Positions 48,329 through 57,218 are shown, counted from the first letter of the stretch. The stretch is 64,000 bases of DNA from Candidatus Roizmanbacteria bacterium (GCA_016214055.1 JACRPE010000006.1:1-64000); one strand, 5' to 3'. Made by a program: numbers and translations. The notes: generated by a model from the letters alone, not told the origin.

Positions 48329-48901
48329 ATATTTCATCTTCTCCAGCTCTCCATCCTTTTCCTCATAAAGCGTAGTTTTTTGTTCAAGTGCCCGCTGGGT
48401 GAATAGTATGCCCTGCAAATGATCGACTTCATGTTGCACTATCGTAGCTTTAAACCCCGTAAACCACTTGCTGTGTTTTTCACCGTTCAAATCCTGATAC
48501 TCCATAAGTACTTTTTGGGGCCGTTTGACGGGTCCCCAGATGCGGGGGATGGAGAGACAACCCTCGAGCTTCTTATTGTCTTCGGTCGCCTGTCGTTGGT
48601 CGTCAGTCTGCAGACTGTTTTTTTGATGACCGACATCTGAAGACTGATGACTTTTTTCAACTTTCAGTATTTTAGGATTTATACACACCTCCGTTCTCGC
48701 TTTAGGGGAGGGCTTCATGATAAATATGGCCAAGCCATATCCGACTTGTGTTGCGGCTAGACCGACTCCCTGGGGATCAACCTGGGCTACGAGCGTCTCT
48801 TCCATGTCATACACGAGCTTTTTGATTTTCTCGTCAATCACGTCCACTTGTTTGGTGGGGCTGGTCAACACTTTGTGGGGGACTTGGACGATTTTGAGCA
48901 T
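48326..48901 (-). CDS. def: Peptide deformylase with an in-frame repeat insertion
   Basis: Removes the formyl group from nascent N-terminal methionine. All three motifs are present: GVGLAATQVG (residues 45-54), EGCLSIP with the metal-binding Cys, and QHEVDHLQG with the metal-binding His pair. Residues about 84-110, between INPKILKVEK and KKLEGCLS, are Gln/Ser/Asp-rich and coded by a palindromic repeat, lengthening the loop before motif 2. The frame stays open and all catalytic residues remain, so the enzyme should be active. Minus-strand TATAAT at 48908-48913 is 6 bases upstream. Confidence 0.92.
   Translation of the reverse strand: MLKIVQVPHKVLTSPTKQVDVIDEKIKKLVYDMEETLVAQVDPQGVGLAATQVGYGLAIFIMKPSPKARTEVCINPKILKVEKSHQSSDVGHQKNSLQTDDQRQATEDNKKLEGCLSIPRIWGPVKRPQKVLMEYQDLNGEKHSKWFTGFKATIVQHEVDHLQGILFTQRALEQKTTLYEEKDGELEKMKY
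48577..48661. repeat. Repeat inserted in frame in the deformylase gene
   Basis: About 85 bases built from GTCATCAGTCT and GGTCATC units with the perfect palindrome CAGTCTGCAGACTG. It is translated as a SHQSSD...TDDQRQATED segment. Confidence 0.75.
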
Positions 48902-48907
48902 AGGGAT

Positions 48908-48913
48908 ATTATA
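48908..48913 (-). promoter_or_regulatory. -10 element of def, leaderless
   Basis: TATAAT on the minus strand, 6 bases before the ATG at 48901. Confidence 0.6.
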
Positions 48914-48951
48914 TAATAGAATGAGAATAAGTCAAAATATATCGTTGTAGT

Positions 48952-49063
48952 GTCATTTCGAAAGAGTCCTCCGATTCGGAGGACGACTGAGAAATCTAGC
49001 AAAGCGTATAAAATAATATACACTCCCTTCGGTCGCTAGATCTCTCACTGCGTTCGAGATGAC
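48952..49063. repeat. 112-base palindromic repeat (GTCATTTCGAA type)
   Basis: Inverted ends GTCATTTCGAA and TTCGAGATGAC with the internal hairpin GTCCTCCGA/TCGGAGGAC. Same family as 46464-46565, in opposite orientation. It runs into the first ATG of the next gene, so that ATG (49059) is probably not the true start. Confidence 0.85.
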
Positions 49064-49088
49064 ATACATGAAACGAAACAATACAATT

Positions 49089-49976
49089 ATGCAACTATCC
49101 TTAGCACTCGCAACTCACAACGAAGAGGCCAATATTGAGGCATGTATAACCTCGTGCAAGGGTTTAGTTGATGAAGTGATAGTAGTGGACGGGTCATCGA
49201 CTGATAAAACGGCCGAACTCGCCCATAAATTGGGTGCACGCGTCCTCATAACCTCCAATCCCTCGATGTTCCATATCAATAAGCAAAAGGCTATCGACGC
49301 CGCAACCGGGGAGTGGATTTTACAGCTTGATGCGGATGAAAGAGTGAGCCCTGAGCTGGCGGAGGAAATAAAAAAAGTAATAAAGATGAGTGAGGGGGAG
49401 TTGGAGGCGTATGAAAAGAATTTGCCGGAAAAGGAATTGTTTGAAAGGCATGAAAATATTGTTATTTCTTCGCAAAACGGAGGCCTGTCTCATCATCTTC
49501 CTTGCCAGGGTTCCTATAATGCTTTTTTCATCCCTCGCCTCAATTTTTTCCTTGGAAAATATTTGCGTTATGGGGGAGTCTATCCCGACGGAGTAATTCG
49601 TCTCTTTAAAAAGGGAAAAGCTCATTTGCCATGTAAAGACGTACATGAAATCATGGAAGTTGAAGGGCGAGTGGGGTGGTTACAGAATCCGTTAAGACAT
49701 ATTGATTCTCCCACATTTAAGCGCTATTTAGAAAGAAATTCCCGTTATATTACTCTTATGGCAGAAGAATTAAGGAATTGTCATCCCGACCGAAGTGGAG
49801 GGATCTCTAACATAAGATTATTTTTCGATTATATGTTTTTAAAGCCCTTCTCCTGGTTTTTCATGACAACCTTTCGTCATAAGGGGATTTTAGATGGTTG
49901 GCAGGGAGTAGTATTCTCATTCTTTTCTGCATTGAGATTCCCGAGAGCTTATTGGAGATCTACGCGCCGATCTTGA
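49089..49976 (+). CDS. GT2-family glycosyltransferase (LPS-core/WaaE-like)
   Basis: About 295 residues of the GT-A fold, an inverting sugar transferase on the cytoplasmic face. LALATHNEEANIEACI, VDEVIVVDGSSTDKT and EWILQLDADERVSPEL (DxD) are the donor-binding blocks, and YPDGVIRLFKKGKAHL...VHEIMEV fits the WaaE-like subgroup. Residues about 231-240 (CHPDRSGGIS) come from a partial palindromic repeat. I start at 49089 because the earlier ATGs lie in or beside a repeat. The 3' end overlaps ychF by 17 bases. Confidence 0.85.
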   Translation: MQLSLALATHNEEANIEACITSCKGLVDEVIVVDGSSTDKTAELAHKLGARVLITSNPSMFHINKQKAIDAATGEWILQLDADERVSPELAEEIKKVIKMSEGELEAYEKNLPEKELFERHENIVISSQNGGLSHHLPCQGSYNAFFIPRLNFFLGKYLRYGGVYPDGVIRLFKKGKAHLPCKDVHEIMEVEGRVGWLQNPLRHIDSPTFKRYLERNSRYITLMAEELRNCHPDRSGGISNIRLFFDYMFLKPFSWFFMTTFRHKGILDGWQGVVFSFFSALRFPRAYWRSTRRS

Positions 49977-51045
49977 ACTCAACCACGTCACCATCCTTCA
50001 TCACATAATCTTTCCCTGCGCTCACCACTTTTCCCACTTCACGGGCTTTGACCCATCCTTCACACTTCACAAAATCATCGTAAGTCACGATGTCTGCTTT
50101 TATAAATTTCTTTTCAAAATCGGTATGAATCGTCCCTGCCGCCTGTGGTGCCGCCCAACCTTTTTGTATGGTCCAAGCTCGAGCTTCAAGCGTCCCCGCG
50201 GTTAAAAATGAAATAAGCCCGAGAGCTTCATACGACTCTTTTATCAGGCGGTTGAGCCCTGTATCGGAAAGTTTATATTGATCCAAGTATTCCTTTTGTT
50301 CGACGGGGGAGAGGGCGAGAATGTCATTCTCAAGCTTTGCGTTAAAGTATAACCAGTTGCCGACCGAAGGGAGGGATTCAATTTGTTTTTTTGTCTCTTC
50401 CTGATTTTCCAGTTGGGATTCGGAGACGTTAAAGGCGTAAATAACCGGTTTAATAGTCAAAAGATTCAAGTCGCGGATGAGTAGGCGTTCCTCATCGGTA
50501 AAAGTCATATTGCGTGCGGATTTGCCTTTATTTAGTTCCTCTTTCAATCGTTTGACGGTTTCCCAACGGGCAAGTTCATCTTTCTCTGCATTCATTCTTG
50601 GCTCTTTCTGCTTGCTCAATGTCTCCAGATCTGCCAAGATGAGTTCAGACTCAATTATCTCAATATCACTTTTCGGGTCGACTTTATTTGCAACATGGAT
50701 GACATTATCATCAATAAAAAGTCGCACTACATGGACGATTGCAGAAACTTCCCGGATATGGGAAAGAAATTTATTCCCCAGTCCTTCGCCGACTGATGCA
50801 CCCTTCACAATCCCAGCAATATCATAAAATTCAACCGCCGCAGGCACGATTTTATCCGTTTTAACAATTTTTGCCAGGACTGGAAGTCGTTCATCCGGAA
50901 CTTCCACGATGCCAATGTTTGGTTCTATGGTGCAAAAGGGATAGTTCGCCGCGTCCGCAACCTGTTTTTTCAGAAGCGCGTTAAACAGCGTTGACTTTCC
51001 AACATTTGGAAGACCGACGATGCCAATTGATAGAACTCTGCCCAT
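49960..51045 (-). CDS. ychF: Ribosome-associated P-loop ATPase YchF (Obg family)
   Basis: 361 residues, full length. The P-loop is GLPNVGKST at 10-18, with switch and G3 region VEFYDIAGIVKGAS. The coiled-coil insert is about 125-205, NxxE-type base recognition is seen in INVSESQ-like YAFNVSE, and the TGS domain is at the end (TIQKGWAAPQAAGTIHTDFEKKFIKADI). It binds ATP and the ribosome. The serine recombinase gene runs into its first 65 bases, and no promoter is visible inside that gene, so the element has separated ychF from its own upstream region. Confidence 0.96.
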   Translation of the reverse strand: MGRVLSIGIVGLPNVGKSTLFNALLKKQVADAANYPFCTIEPNIGIVEVPDERLPVLAKIVKTDKIVPAAVEFYDIAGIVKGASVGEGLGNKFLSHIREVSAIVHVVRLFIDDNVIHVANKVDPKSDIEIIESELILADLETLSKQKEPRMNAEKDELARWETVKRLKEELNKGKSARNMTFTDEERLLIRDLNLLTIKPVIYAFNVSESQLENQEETKKQIESLPSVGNWLYFNAKLENDILALSPVEQKEYLDQYKLSDTGLNRLIKESYEALGLISFLTAGTLEARAWTIQKGWAAPQAAGTIHTDFEKKFIKADIVTYDDFVKCEGWVKAREVGKVVSAGKDYVMKDGDVVEFKIGA

Positions 51046-52618
51046 AATTGTTTTTTGTGTTTTCTTCTGGAATAACTAACGGTATAGAGCCTTCAACCGA
51101 AGCAATCGCTCCATCCGTGACAACGGTATCAACCAGTTGTCTAACTACATACTGCCGTTCCTTGAAATTCAATTCTTTAATTTCAGCCTTCATTGTATCA
51201 CAGAACTGTCTCAAATCCGGAAGAATTATAGACTTTTGTGCAGGAGGATTGTTGTTTCGGGATGTAGCTAATTTGCTCATAATCTGGCTTTTTTTGAGCT
51301 TAATTTCCATAAACTGTGATTGTAACTGTTCAAGACTAATAACCTTGGCTCCATAAGCTTTAACGAAGCGTTCTTCCTGTTCTTTTAGTTCATTCAGTTC
51401 TTTTTTTAATTTTTCTACATCAATGTAGTCATTGTTATTTTGAATAGTTGCTATTCGCATATTCCACCGGCTATATTGTTTTTCAATTTGTTTGGGGTCA
51501 GTGAGCAAATTATATATTTCATTCCAAACCTTAGTATCAAGAATAGTGGCGCTTACTCCGGGGACGAAGCATTCTTTAGGTAGGGGAAAGCGATTCACTC
51601 GATCGGTGCAACGATAGTACAAATGACTTTTCACTCCTTCACCGGCTCGGGTATTTCCACAGGTACACTTGACGAGTGTTGATAATAAATATTCATGTAC
51701 TTTGTTTCTCATGCAGAATTGAGAGTTTGTTTTTAGTTGTTGTTGAGCCCTAATGAATGTGTCTTCATCAATAATTGTTGGTACTGAAATTGGGCACCAT
51801 TCTTCCGGTGGTCTATTTTTTCTGCTCGTTTTTTTTATTTTTCTATACCCATCTTTTTTACGAGGATTAATAGATTCTACAGCAACTCTTTTGTTGAAGT
51901 AGGTTTTTCCAATGTACGTTTCATCCCGAAGTAATCTTGAAAGAGTGCTGGTTGACCAATAACCTTTTTTATTTTTTCTTGGTAATATTTTCTGTTCAAA
52001 TAATCTCGATATAACTTTACGAATTGTCATCTGCTCATCAACAAACCACTTGAAAATCATTTTTACAATTTCCGCTTCTTCTTTGACAACTTCAAAAGAT
52101 CCAGGGATAGTTTTTTTATCTCCTTTGATATATCTATATCCGTAGGGAGCATTCCAGCCAAATAAAATACCATTCCTTGCTTTATATAACTTTCCTCTCC
52201 GAAATCTTTCGGCAATTTTTATTCGTTCATAATCATGAAAAAGCCCCATTACATTTTGGGCAAATCCGGACTCTGGGGTTTCGTTGTTGATATCATGGAG
52301 CGATACTATCTTAATGCCAGCGTCTTCAATTTCTTTTTTTAAAATTAACTGATTGAGAAAGTCACGAGAAAGACGGCCTAAGTCATAAACATATAAAACT
52401 TGGAATAATTTGCTTTTAACAGCGTCCCTTAATCGGTCTAATTCCGGTCTGGCAAGGACACTTCCGGTCCAGCCTTCATCACCGAAGGAAAGGTTATTTC
52501 CGAGCATCAAACCATCTTTTGAAATGCGTTCTTTTATCTCGGCAACTTGAGAAAGAATGGTTTCCTGTTTCTCCTGATTTCCTGTTGAAACGCGGGCGTA
52601 TAAAGCGGCTATTTTCAC
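50981..52618 (-). CDS. Large serine recombinase (integrase of the element)
   Basis: 545 residues. The resolvase catalytic domain starts MKIAALYARVSTGNQ with the nucleophile Ser11. YDLGRLSRDFLNQL and the later KIAERFRRGKLYKA hold the arginines. A recombinase domain (about 150-290), a zinc ribbon (CTCGNTRAGEG...YYRCTD, near 315-345) and a coiled coil (about 390-450) follow. The last 20 residues (from GQSSIN onward) are read from the 5' end of ychF in another frame. This shows that the attachment site lies at the start of ychF and that the protein tail changes when the element moves. Confidence 0.93.
   Translation of the reverse strand: MKIAALYARVSTGNQEKQETILSQVAEIKERISKDGLMLGNNLSFGDEGWTGSVLARPELDRLRDAVKSKLFQVLYVYDLGRLSRDFLNQLILKKEIEDAGIKIVSLHDINNETPESGFAQNVMGLFHDYERIKIAERFRRGKLYKARNGILFGWNAPYGYRYIKGDKKTIPGSFEVVKEEAEIVKMIFKWFVDEQMTIRKVISRLFEQKILPRKNKKGYWSTSTLSRLLRDETYIGKTYFNKRVAVESINPRKKDGYRKIKKTSRKNRPPEEWCPISVPTIIDEDTFIRAQQQLKTNSQFCMRNKVHEYLLSTLVKCTCGNTRAGEGVKSHLYYRCTDRVNRFPLPKECFVPGVSATILDTKVWNEIYNLLTDPKQIEKQYSRWNMRIATIQNNNDYIDVEKLKKELNELKEQEERFVKAYGAKVISLEQLQSQFMEIKLKKSQIMSKLATSRNNNPPAQKSIILPDLRQFCDTMKAEIKELNFKERQYVVRQLVDTVVTDGAIASVEGSIPLVIPEENTKNNYGQSSINWHRRSSKCWKVNAV
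51025..51060. other. Approximate left attachment site (integration junction in ychF)
   Basis: The junction between element and host must lie near the ychF start codon (51045), because recombinase codons continue into ychF sequence. The exact crossover dinucleotide cannot be read without the empty site or the right end. Confidence 0.5.
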
Positions 52619-52788
52619 GGCTTCACCCTCCTATCGTTCAAAAACTTTTCGAACTCGCTTTTCTTGACTCTGTACTCTTTACCGAGCGAGTATGCCGGTA
52701 ATTTTCCTTTGATTACCCAACGCCGAACTGTGAGTATATGTACCCTTAAAATTGAAGCTATTTCTTTTAATAACATATATTTTTCCAT
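52615..52788 (-). CDS. Excisionase/helix-turn-helix (HTH_17) protein
   Basis: 57 residues from the ATG at 52788. MLLKEIASILRVHILTVRRWVIKGKLPAYSLGKEYRVKKSEFEKFL is the complete HTH_17 unit. It overlaps the recombinase start by 4 bases, the usual arrangement of an excisionase or directionality factor with its integrase. Minus-strand TATAAT at 52802-52807 is 13 bases upstream, so this may be the promoter for integration and excision. Confidence 0.85.
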   Translation of the reverse strand: MEKYMLLKEIASILRVHILTVRRWVIKGKLPAYSLGKEYRVKKSEFEKFLNDRRVKP

Positions 52789-52842
52789 ATCTTTACATTT
52801 TATTATAGATAACAATAAATAACATAGCAAGAGTTATTTCAT

Positions 52843-53106
52843 TTATTCTCTCTTTACAATTTCCCTGACAATGGAATCGATTTCAGCTTGTGGTAATAAT
52901 CTAAATTTATCCGTTGTCGTAATCGAATCAAATTTGAACTGGACGATATAAGACTTATTAACACAATTGCCATCCTCAAGCTCAATAAACTGACTTTTCG
53001 ACATTAAGATATTCTTTTTTGTTTCTCCGTTAACAAGATGTTCCCATTTATTAGACAAAACAAGAAAATAATATTTATATCTCTCCGGTAGTTCCGTTGG
53101 GTTCAT
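52843..53106 (-). CDS. Small protein of unknown function in the element
   Basis: 87 residues, soluble, beta-rich in the middle (KSYIVQFKFDSITTTDKFRLLP). It overlaps the replication-protein gene stop by 4 bases, so it is translated with it. No known family. Confidence 0.6.
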   Translation of the reverse strand: MNPTELPERYKYYFLVLSNKWEHLVNGETKKNILMSKSQFIELEDGNCVNKSYIVQFKFDSITTTDKFRLLPQAEIDSIVREIVKRE

Positions 53107-53879
53107 ACTTTTGTAACACCTCCTTTTTGATCCTTGTTTTCTTCCTGCTTTAAATAAAGAAGCAGCTTTCCCATTTTTAGTTCTAATTCATATGGCGTGG
53201 TTATCCGGGGAGCATAGGGTCTGCTAACTATTTCGTGCAGATGGCTTATAAGGTTAAACATCCTATCTTCCCCATACCTGGCAATCATTCGCTCAAGGGC
53301 GGCTCTTTCCGTCATATTGGCAAATAAGCGCTCGTAAGAAGGATTAACTTTTGAAAATAAATAAAGCAATTTATTTATAGAGGGTTCACTCTTTATTATT
53401 TCTTTATTAACTGTATTGTCTTTATCCTTATATGTCTTTCTGCTGCTTTTCTGTTGTATAGTCTGGTGTAAGGTTTGCTGTTCATTATTTTGAAGTAGTT
53501 CCTTTATTTTGCCCATATTGACAATCTGAAGTATTGTTCTTCTGTTGTCCATCGTGATGATTAAAATTGATTGTTTTTTCTCTAGAACATTTATAAAGTT
53601 TTTTACCCAGGCCCTGCTTCTTTTCCATTTTCTTGCGAGAGTGACGACTGAAGTAAGGATCTGGGCATATTTAATTGGGATAAGTTCATCCCTATTCCAT
53701 ATTTCTTCTGTTTCGGTCCCGTATCGTGCCATAAAGAGAAGATCGATCCATGCTTCTGCCCGGGAATACTTTCTTCTTTCCGTCCAAAAAGAATCCTGCT
53801 GGAATTTCCGAAGTAGGGGAATAGCTCCGCCAAATTTATATTTTGTTTGATTTTGTTTGTACTCGTCCTCCATGTTCAT
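53103..53879 (-). CDS. DnaD-like/phage replication-initiation protein
   Basis: 258 residues. The N-terminal part (RKYSRAEAWIDLLFMARY, then PIKYAQILTSVVTLARKWKRSRAWVKNFI) has the winged-helix layout of phage replisome organisers and DnaD-N proteins. The C-terminal half is a charged linker followed by a helical domain (NPSYERLFANMTERAALERMIARYG) typical of helicase-loading modules. It could open replication of the excised element. The assignment rests on pattern only. Confidence 0.55.
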   Translation of the reverse strand: MNMEDEYKQNQTKYKFGGAIPLLRKFQQDSFWTERRKYSRAEAWIDLLFMARYGTETEEIWNRDELIPIKYAQILTSVVTLARKWKRSRAWVKNFINVLEKKQSILIITMDNRRTILQIVNMGKIKELLQNNEQQTLHQTIQQKSSRKTYKDKDNTVNKEIIKSEPSINKLLYLFSKVNPSYERLFANMTERAALERMIARYGEDRMFNLISHLHEIVSRPYAPRITTPYELELKMGKLLLYLKQEENKDQKGGVTKV

Positions 53880-53997
53880 TTAGTTTTTTTATAACTTTAT
53901 CAAAAATCATGTCATATACTCGGTTGAGTCTTTCCGTCTCATTTTTACCGTTCCATTTATAGGAAACCTCTAAAATGGTACGGACTTTTCTTGCCAT
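53836..53997 (-). CDS. Possible 53-residue basic protein
   Basis: A short frame (MARKVRTILEVSYKWNGKNE and on, stop at 53836) overlapping the start of the replication-protein gene by 44 bases and ending one base short of the next gene. Codon use looks normal and it fills an otherwise empty 119-base gap in a compact operon. It could be real but has no recognisable family. Confidence 0.4.
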   Translation of the reverse strand: MARKVRTILEVSYKWNGKNETERLNRVYDMIFDKVIKKLNEHGGRVQTKSNKI

Positions 53998-53998
53998 A

Positions 53999-54235
53999 TT
54001 AGATTCCCGAATGTATTCTTGTTTTAAGCTGATTTATTGCTTCAACAAGTTCTAAACTAATAACTTTTAATTCTTTGTTCCAGTGTTTTTGAATAGTTGT
54101 TTCGGCAATTTGGTCGGGATTTGCGAATACGAACGTAACTTTTCCGTTACTGTTGCGGATGAGATTTTGTAATTGAAGTCCGGCTGATTTTAGAACACAG
54201 GAAATGTAAAAGTCTTGGGTGGAAAATGTGTTCAT
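53999..54235 (-). CDS. DUF5659-like small protein
   Basis: 78 residues. The pattern FSTQDFYISCVLKSAGLQLQNL, then VTFVFANPDQIAETTIQKHWNKEL and VEAINQLKTRI, fits the small DUF5659 family common in mobile elements of Patescibacteria. Function unknown. Together with its neighbours it forms the leftward early block of the element. Confidence 0.6.
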   Translation of the reverse strand: MNTFSTQDFYISCVLKSAGLQLQNLIRNSNGKVTFVFANPDQIAETTIQKHWNKELKVISLELVEAINQLKTRIHSGI

Positions 54236-54236
54236 A

Positions 54237-54461
54237 TTATTTTTTAACTACATAAAGATCAGGATTTTTTTGTTTCAATTTTTCGATAAGAACGTATAGG
54301 CCTTCTAGTTTTTTTGGCCTTAAATTCCATAAAGGGCAACCGGGGATTTCGCAAAGGAGAATTTCTTTAGACTGACAACAGGTGCAGTCCAGGCATTTCA
54401 TGAAAATAGATTGGCGGAGACTTTTCATTTCCTTTTTAAGAGCGATCTTTTGAGTTTTCAT
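54237..54461 (-). CDS. Cys-rich phage-type zinc-binding protein
   Basis: 74 residues. CLDCTCCQSKEILLCEIPGCPLW followed by LRP is the small CxxC...C...CxxxxCPL motif seen in many phage and plasmid proteins, probably a zinc knuckle. It ends 1 base before the DUF5659-like gene starts. Function unknown. Confidence 0.65.
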   Translation of the reverse strand: MKTQKIALKKEMKSLRQSIFMKCLDCTCCQSKEILLCEIPGCPLWNLRPKKLEGLYVLIEKLKQKNPDLYVVKK

Positions 54462-54579
54462 AGATTTTTATATTTTTTCATCTTTTTAGTTTTCACTTTA
54501 GGCGATTAAATTAGAGCCTTTCAATAGAGGAAAGTAAGGGGCTAATTGTGGGAGTTGTTAGGGGAAGTATTGCGGGAGT

Positions 54580-55677
54580 TTATGAAGAGATTGTTAATAC
54601 AAGATATTCTTTCGTATTAATGCGAATTTGTCTTATCTTTTTATTTTTAAAATTTTCTTTAAGTTTATTGATGGTTCGTCTGACGCCGGCATTTGTTTCC
54701 CAGCGTTTCGGATTAGTTCTGTCTTTGATTTCACTGCCAACTTTGTACATTTCCTCGTAGGCTATCTTTTTGCCGTAATTTTTGCATAGGTGCTTAAAAT
54801 ATAAATAGGTGTTGGAAGTCATACGGGAAAAAGTAAAAAGATTTTTATTGCCATGATAAATGTAAGCTTTATATTCTTTTTCCACTAAACGCCAATTTTT
54901 AGTGATAGAAATTATTTTTGTTGCTCCGCTTATATTATTCTCATCTATCTGCTTATTTTCTTTTTTGTTATCCAAAAGCTCTATTTCTACATGGCAATGC
55001 TCGGCCGGGTAATAATAATCGTCGTAGATTGGATTGATATCATTATAATCTGAAGAAACGGTTTTAAAGAATTTTCTATTGGCATCAAAGTTAAAATCAA
55101 GGCCGAGAATTTTAATAAACTTTTCCCGTTCGAGCTGAAATAGGGTTGTCATGAACTTAATGTGAAGATCAGGATTATCATCATAAGAATAATGTTCGAC
55201 GTCGATTGGTTTGGCAATAAAAGTGCCAAGATCTCTTTCCGATAGTTCAAGTTCGCGGGACCTGGAATTTTGTACTTTCTCAATAATTATTTTCCGAACA
55301 ATCTTTTCCTGTTGGATTGATCCATAAGGTTCTTTAGCTTCAAAGTCATGATAAAAGCCGGCAAAGTTATGGAGTTTTGTCCAGTCAACCGAGACAGTAA
55401 AGTCATGTAAACACCAGGCAGGCCGACTCATATTCATCCGGTCTTCATCAGTAATAGTTAAGGCACCATATTTAACAAATTTATCAATCGTAGATAATTT
55501 TTCAATGCCACAAAAACATTCCTGGGATTCGACAAATGCCCGGGCATATTCCGAATCGGTATGGGCTATATTGATGACGTTAACAGGATAAGCAAATCCG
55601 CCATATATTTGGCTTAATAAACCAATCTCATCTTTTATTCCTAAATCCGCCCAAGAGGAACTGATTTTTATTTTCAT
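54580..55677 (-). CDS. Element-encoded protein, possible replication initiator
   Basis: 365 residues, soluble. A central part has a HYSYDDNPDLHIKFM segment and YYYPAEHCHVEIELLD. The C-terminal 90 residues (YLYFKHLCKNYGKKIAYEEMYKVG, RTINKLKENFKNKKIRQIRI) look like a winged helix. Size, position beside the hairpin-rich region, and lack of enzyme motifs would suit a DNA-binding initiator, but HUH or primase signatures are not convincing. Function not assigned. Confidence 0.5.
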   Translation of the reverse strand: MKIKISSSWADLGIKDEIGLLSQIYGGFAYPVNVINIAHTDSEYARAFVESQECFCGIEKLSTIDKFVKYGALTITDEDRMNMSRPAWCLHDFTVSVDWTKLHNFAGFYHDFEAKEPYGSIQQEKIVRKIIIEKVQNSRSRELELSERDLGTFIAKPIDVEHYSYDDNPDLHIKFMTTLFQLEREKFIKILGLDFNFDANRKFFKTVSSDYNDINPIYDDYYYPAEHCHVEIELLDNKKENKQIDENNISGATKIISITKNWRLVEKEYKAYIYHGNKNLFTFSRMTSNTYLYFKHLCKNYGKKIAYEEMYKVGSEIKDRTNPKRWETNAGVRRTINKLKENFKNKKIRQIRINTKEYLVLTISS

Positions 55678-55712
55678 ATTAATTTACATCTTTAAATTCA
55701 TTTTATCAGAGA

Positions 55713-55931
55713 TTAGATACTCTTTAAAAGCCGCCAAAGTTCAAGATTTAATCCCCGGCTTATTTTTAACAACACTTTTAAGCTGGGATTAGTTTTTCCC
55801 TCCTCTATTTCTGCCATGTATGAACGGTCAATATTGGCTTCAAATGCTAAATTCTCTTGTGATAGATCTCTCTCCTTTCTTATTCTTGATATTTCCCTTC
55901 CTAACCTTCTGAAAATGTATTGGTATTTCAT
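55713..55931 (-). CDS. XRE-family regulator of the element
   Basis: 72 residues: LGREISRIRKERDLSQENLAFEANIDRSYMAEIEEGKTNPSLKVLLKISRGL is a full HTH_3 domain. It is the first gene of the leftward block, next to the structured noncoding region, the usual place for an element repressor. It resembles the XRE protein at 35627 in size. Confidence 0.88.
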   Translation of the reverse strand: MKYQYIFRRLGREISRIRKERDLSQENLAFEANIDRSYMAEIEEGKTNPSLKVLLKISRGLNLELWRLLKSI

Positions 55932-56922
55932 ATGGAGAGAAAGGGTAGAAGAAGATCAGATAAAACACAATGAAATCAAATTCAACCAACCGCGAAACCT
56001 ATTCAATCCAAATCCTGCCACACCTTGACAACACCAACACAATAACAAAACTGTCAACCGGTAAGAAAACCAATCAAGAATGAAAAGGCTGTCAAAAAAC
56101 AACTTTATGAACAAACAACCAAAATCGAAAGAGAAGGATCAATAAAGAACCATAAATTTGAAATAATCTACATTTCTTACGCACACAAAATGAAGAAATT
56201 CTTTGAGAACTATAAAAGCAGTACCTTCCATCGGAAAAAGAATAAAGTCATTAAATTTTGACAGTATTACTCTTGAGAAAATATCAAGTTTATAGAAAAA
56301 AATATCAATCAGAATAATTGTTGCAAAAGTCAACCGCCAACTATTGCCCCTCGTAAAGTTGGGTAATGATTTCAAAGGCTATCTGTCGGGGTGTTAAAGA
56401 AAAAATAACTAATGAGCCCAAATGCCCGTGTTTGAATGGCTTAAACGGTGTGATCAAATGAACCCGGGCCTCACCTTCGGTCAATACCAAAAACAAATCA
56501 TTCCGCTACATTCACCAATGTTGCAAGCCCATCACTGCCGTGCCTTCTTAAGGTTGGTCAATAATAAGAAAAGCCACACTACATTGTCTTTTTCTTCTAA
56601 TAGGCTATCGTCTGTGTGCTTGATTGCGAGCAATCTTCCCTTCGGGTTTGTTCGGGCAAGTAGTCAGCCCTCCGCTCAAAACGGAGTCCTCCTTCACCAT
56701 CTCCTCCATTTTTCGCTTCGGGCTGTTTTCTCTCGGAACGTAGGGAAAAAAAAGGTACAAGACAGATATAATCGGTCATCGTAAAAAGATTTTTTACGAC
56801 GCTCAATATTGTTTTTTCCCTACTGGTCATCGCAAAATAGCTAATTTTACGACGCCCTCCTTCGAGAAAAGGAAGTCAGTTTCTGCTCCTCATTCTTCGG
56901 AGCAGACTTGCCCTCACAATAT

Positions 56923-56953
56923 AAGTGATTTTTTGATAAGCAAAAAATCACTT
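56923..56953. repeat. Perfect 13-base inverted repeat
   Basis: Arms AAGTGATTTTTTG and CAAAAAATCACTT, loop ATAAG. Confidence 0.75.
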
Positions 56954-56961
56954 GCGGTTAT

Positions 56962-57043
56962 CTGCGTTTCCACTAATAAGAGAATTCCGTTCACGATTTT
57001 ATAATTCGTTTGTCGAGCCTTCGTGAACGGTGTGGAAACGCAG
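56962..57043. repeat. Nested inverted repeat (82 bases)
   Basis: Outer arms CTGCGTTTCCAC and GTGGAAACGCAG enclose inner arms CCGTTCACGA (56987-56996) and TCGTGAACGG (57021-57030). A one-sided 13-base bulge lies between the stems. The loop is A+T-rich. Confidence 0.75.
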
Positions 57044-57218
57044 CACCGCACTAACCGGCCACGATCAAAAAGCGACCAAAAAGCAAACAAATTACAAAAC
57101 AAAAAACAAGGGAGAAATACGTTCGGTTTTACAGTCGGCAGCCTTCTTAGGGTTTATTTGTTCTGTCCTTGATTCCAATTATAAGGGCAAAAAAGGTTTG
57201 TCAAAAGGTGGGTATTTA

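Noticed and set aside
56422-56830. Open frames of 120 (plus strand) and 77 codons (minus strand) in the element's central gap
   Set aside because: They overlap each other on opposite strands, have unusual composition, run into hairpin sequence and have no promoter or ribosome-binding site, so the stretch is better described as noncoding.
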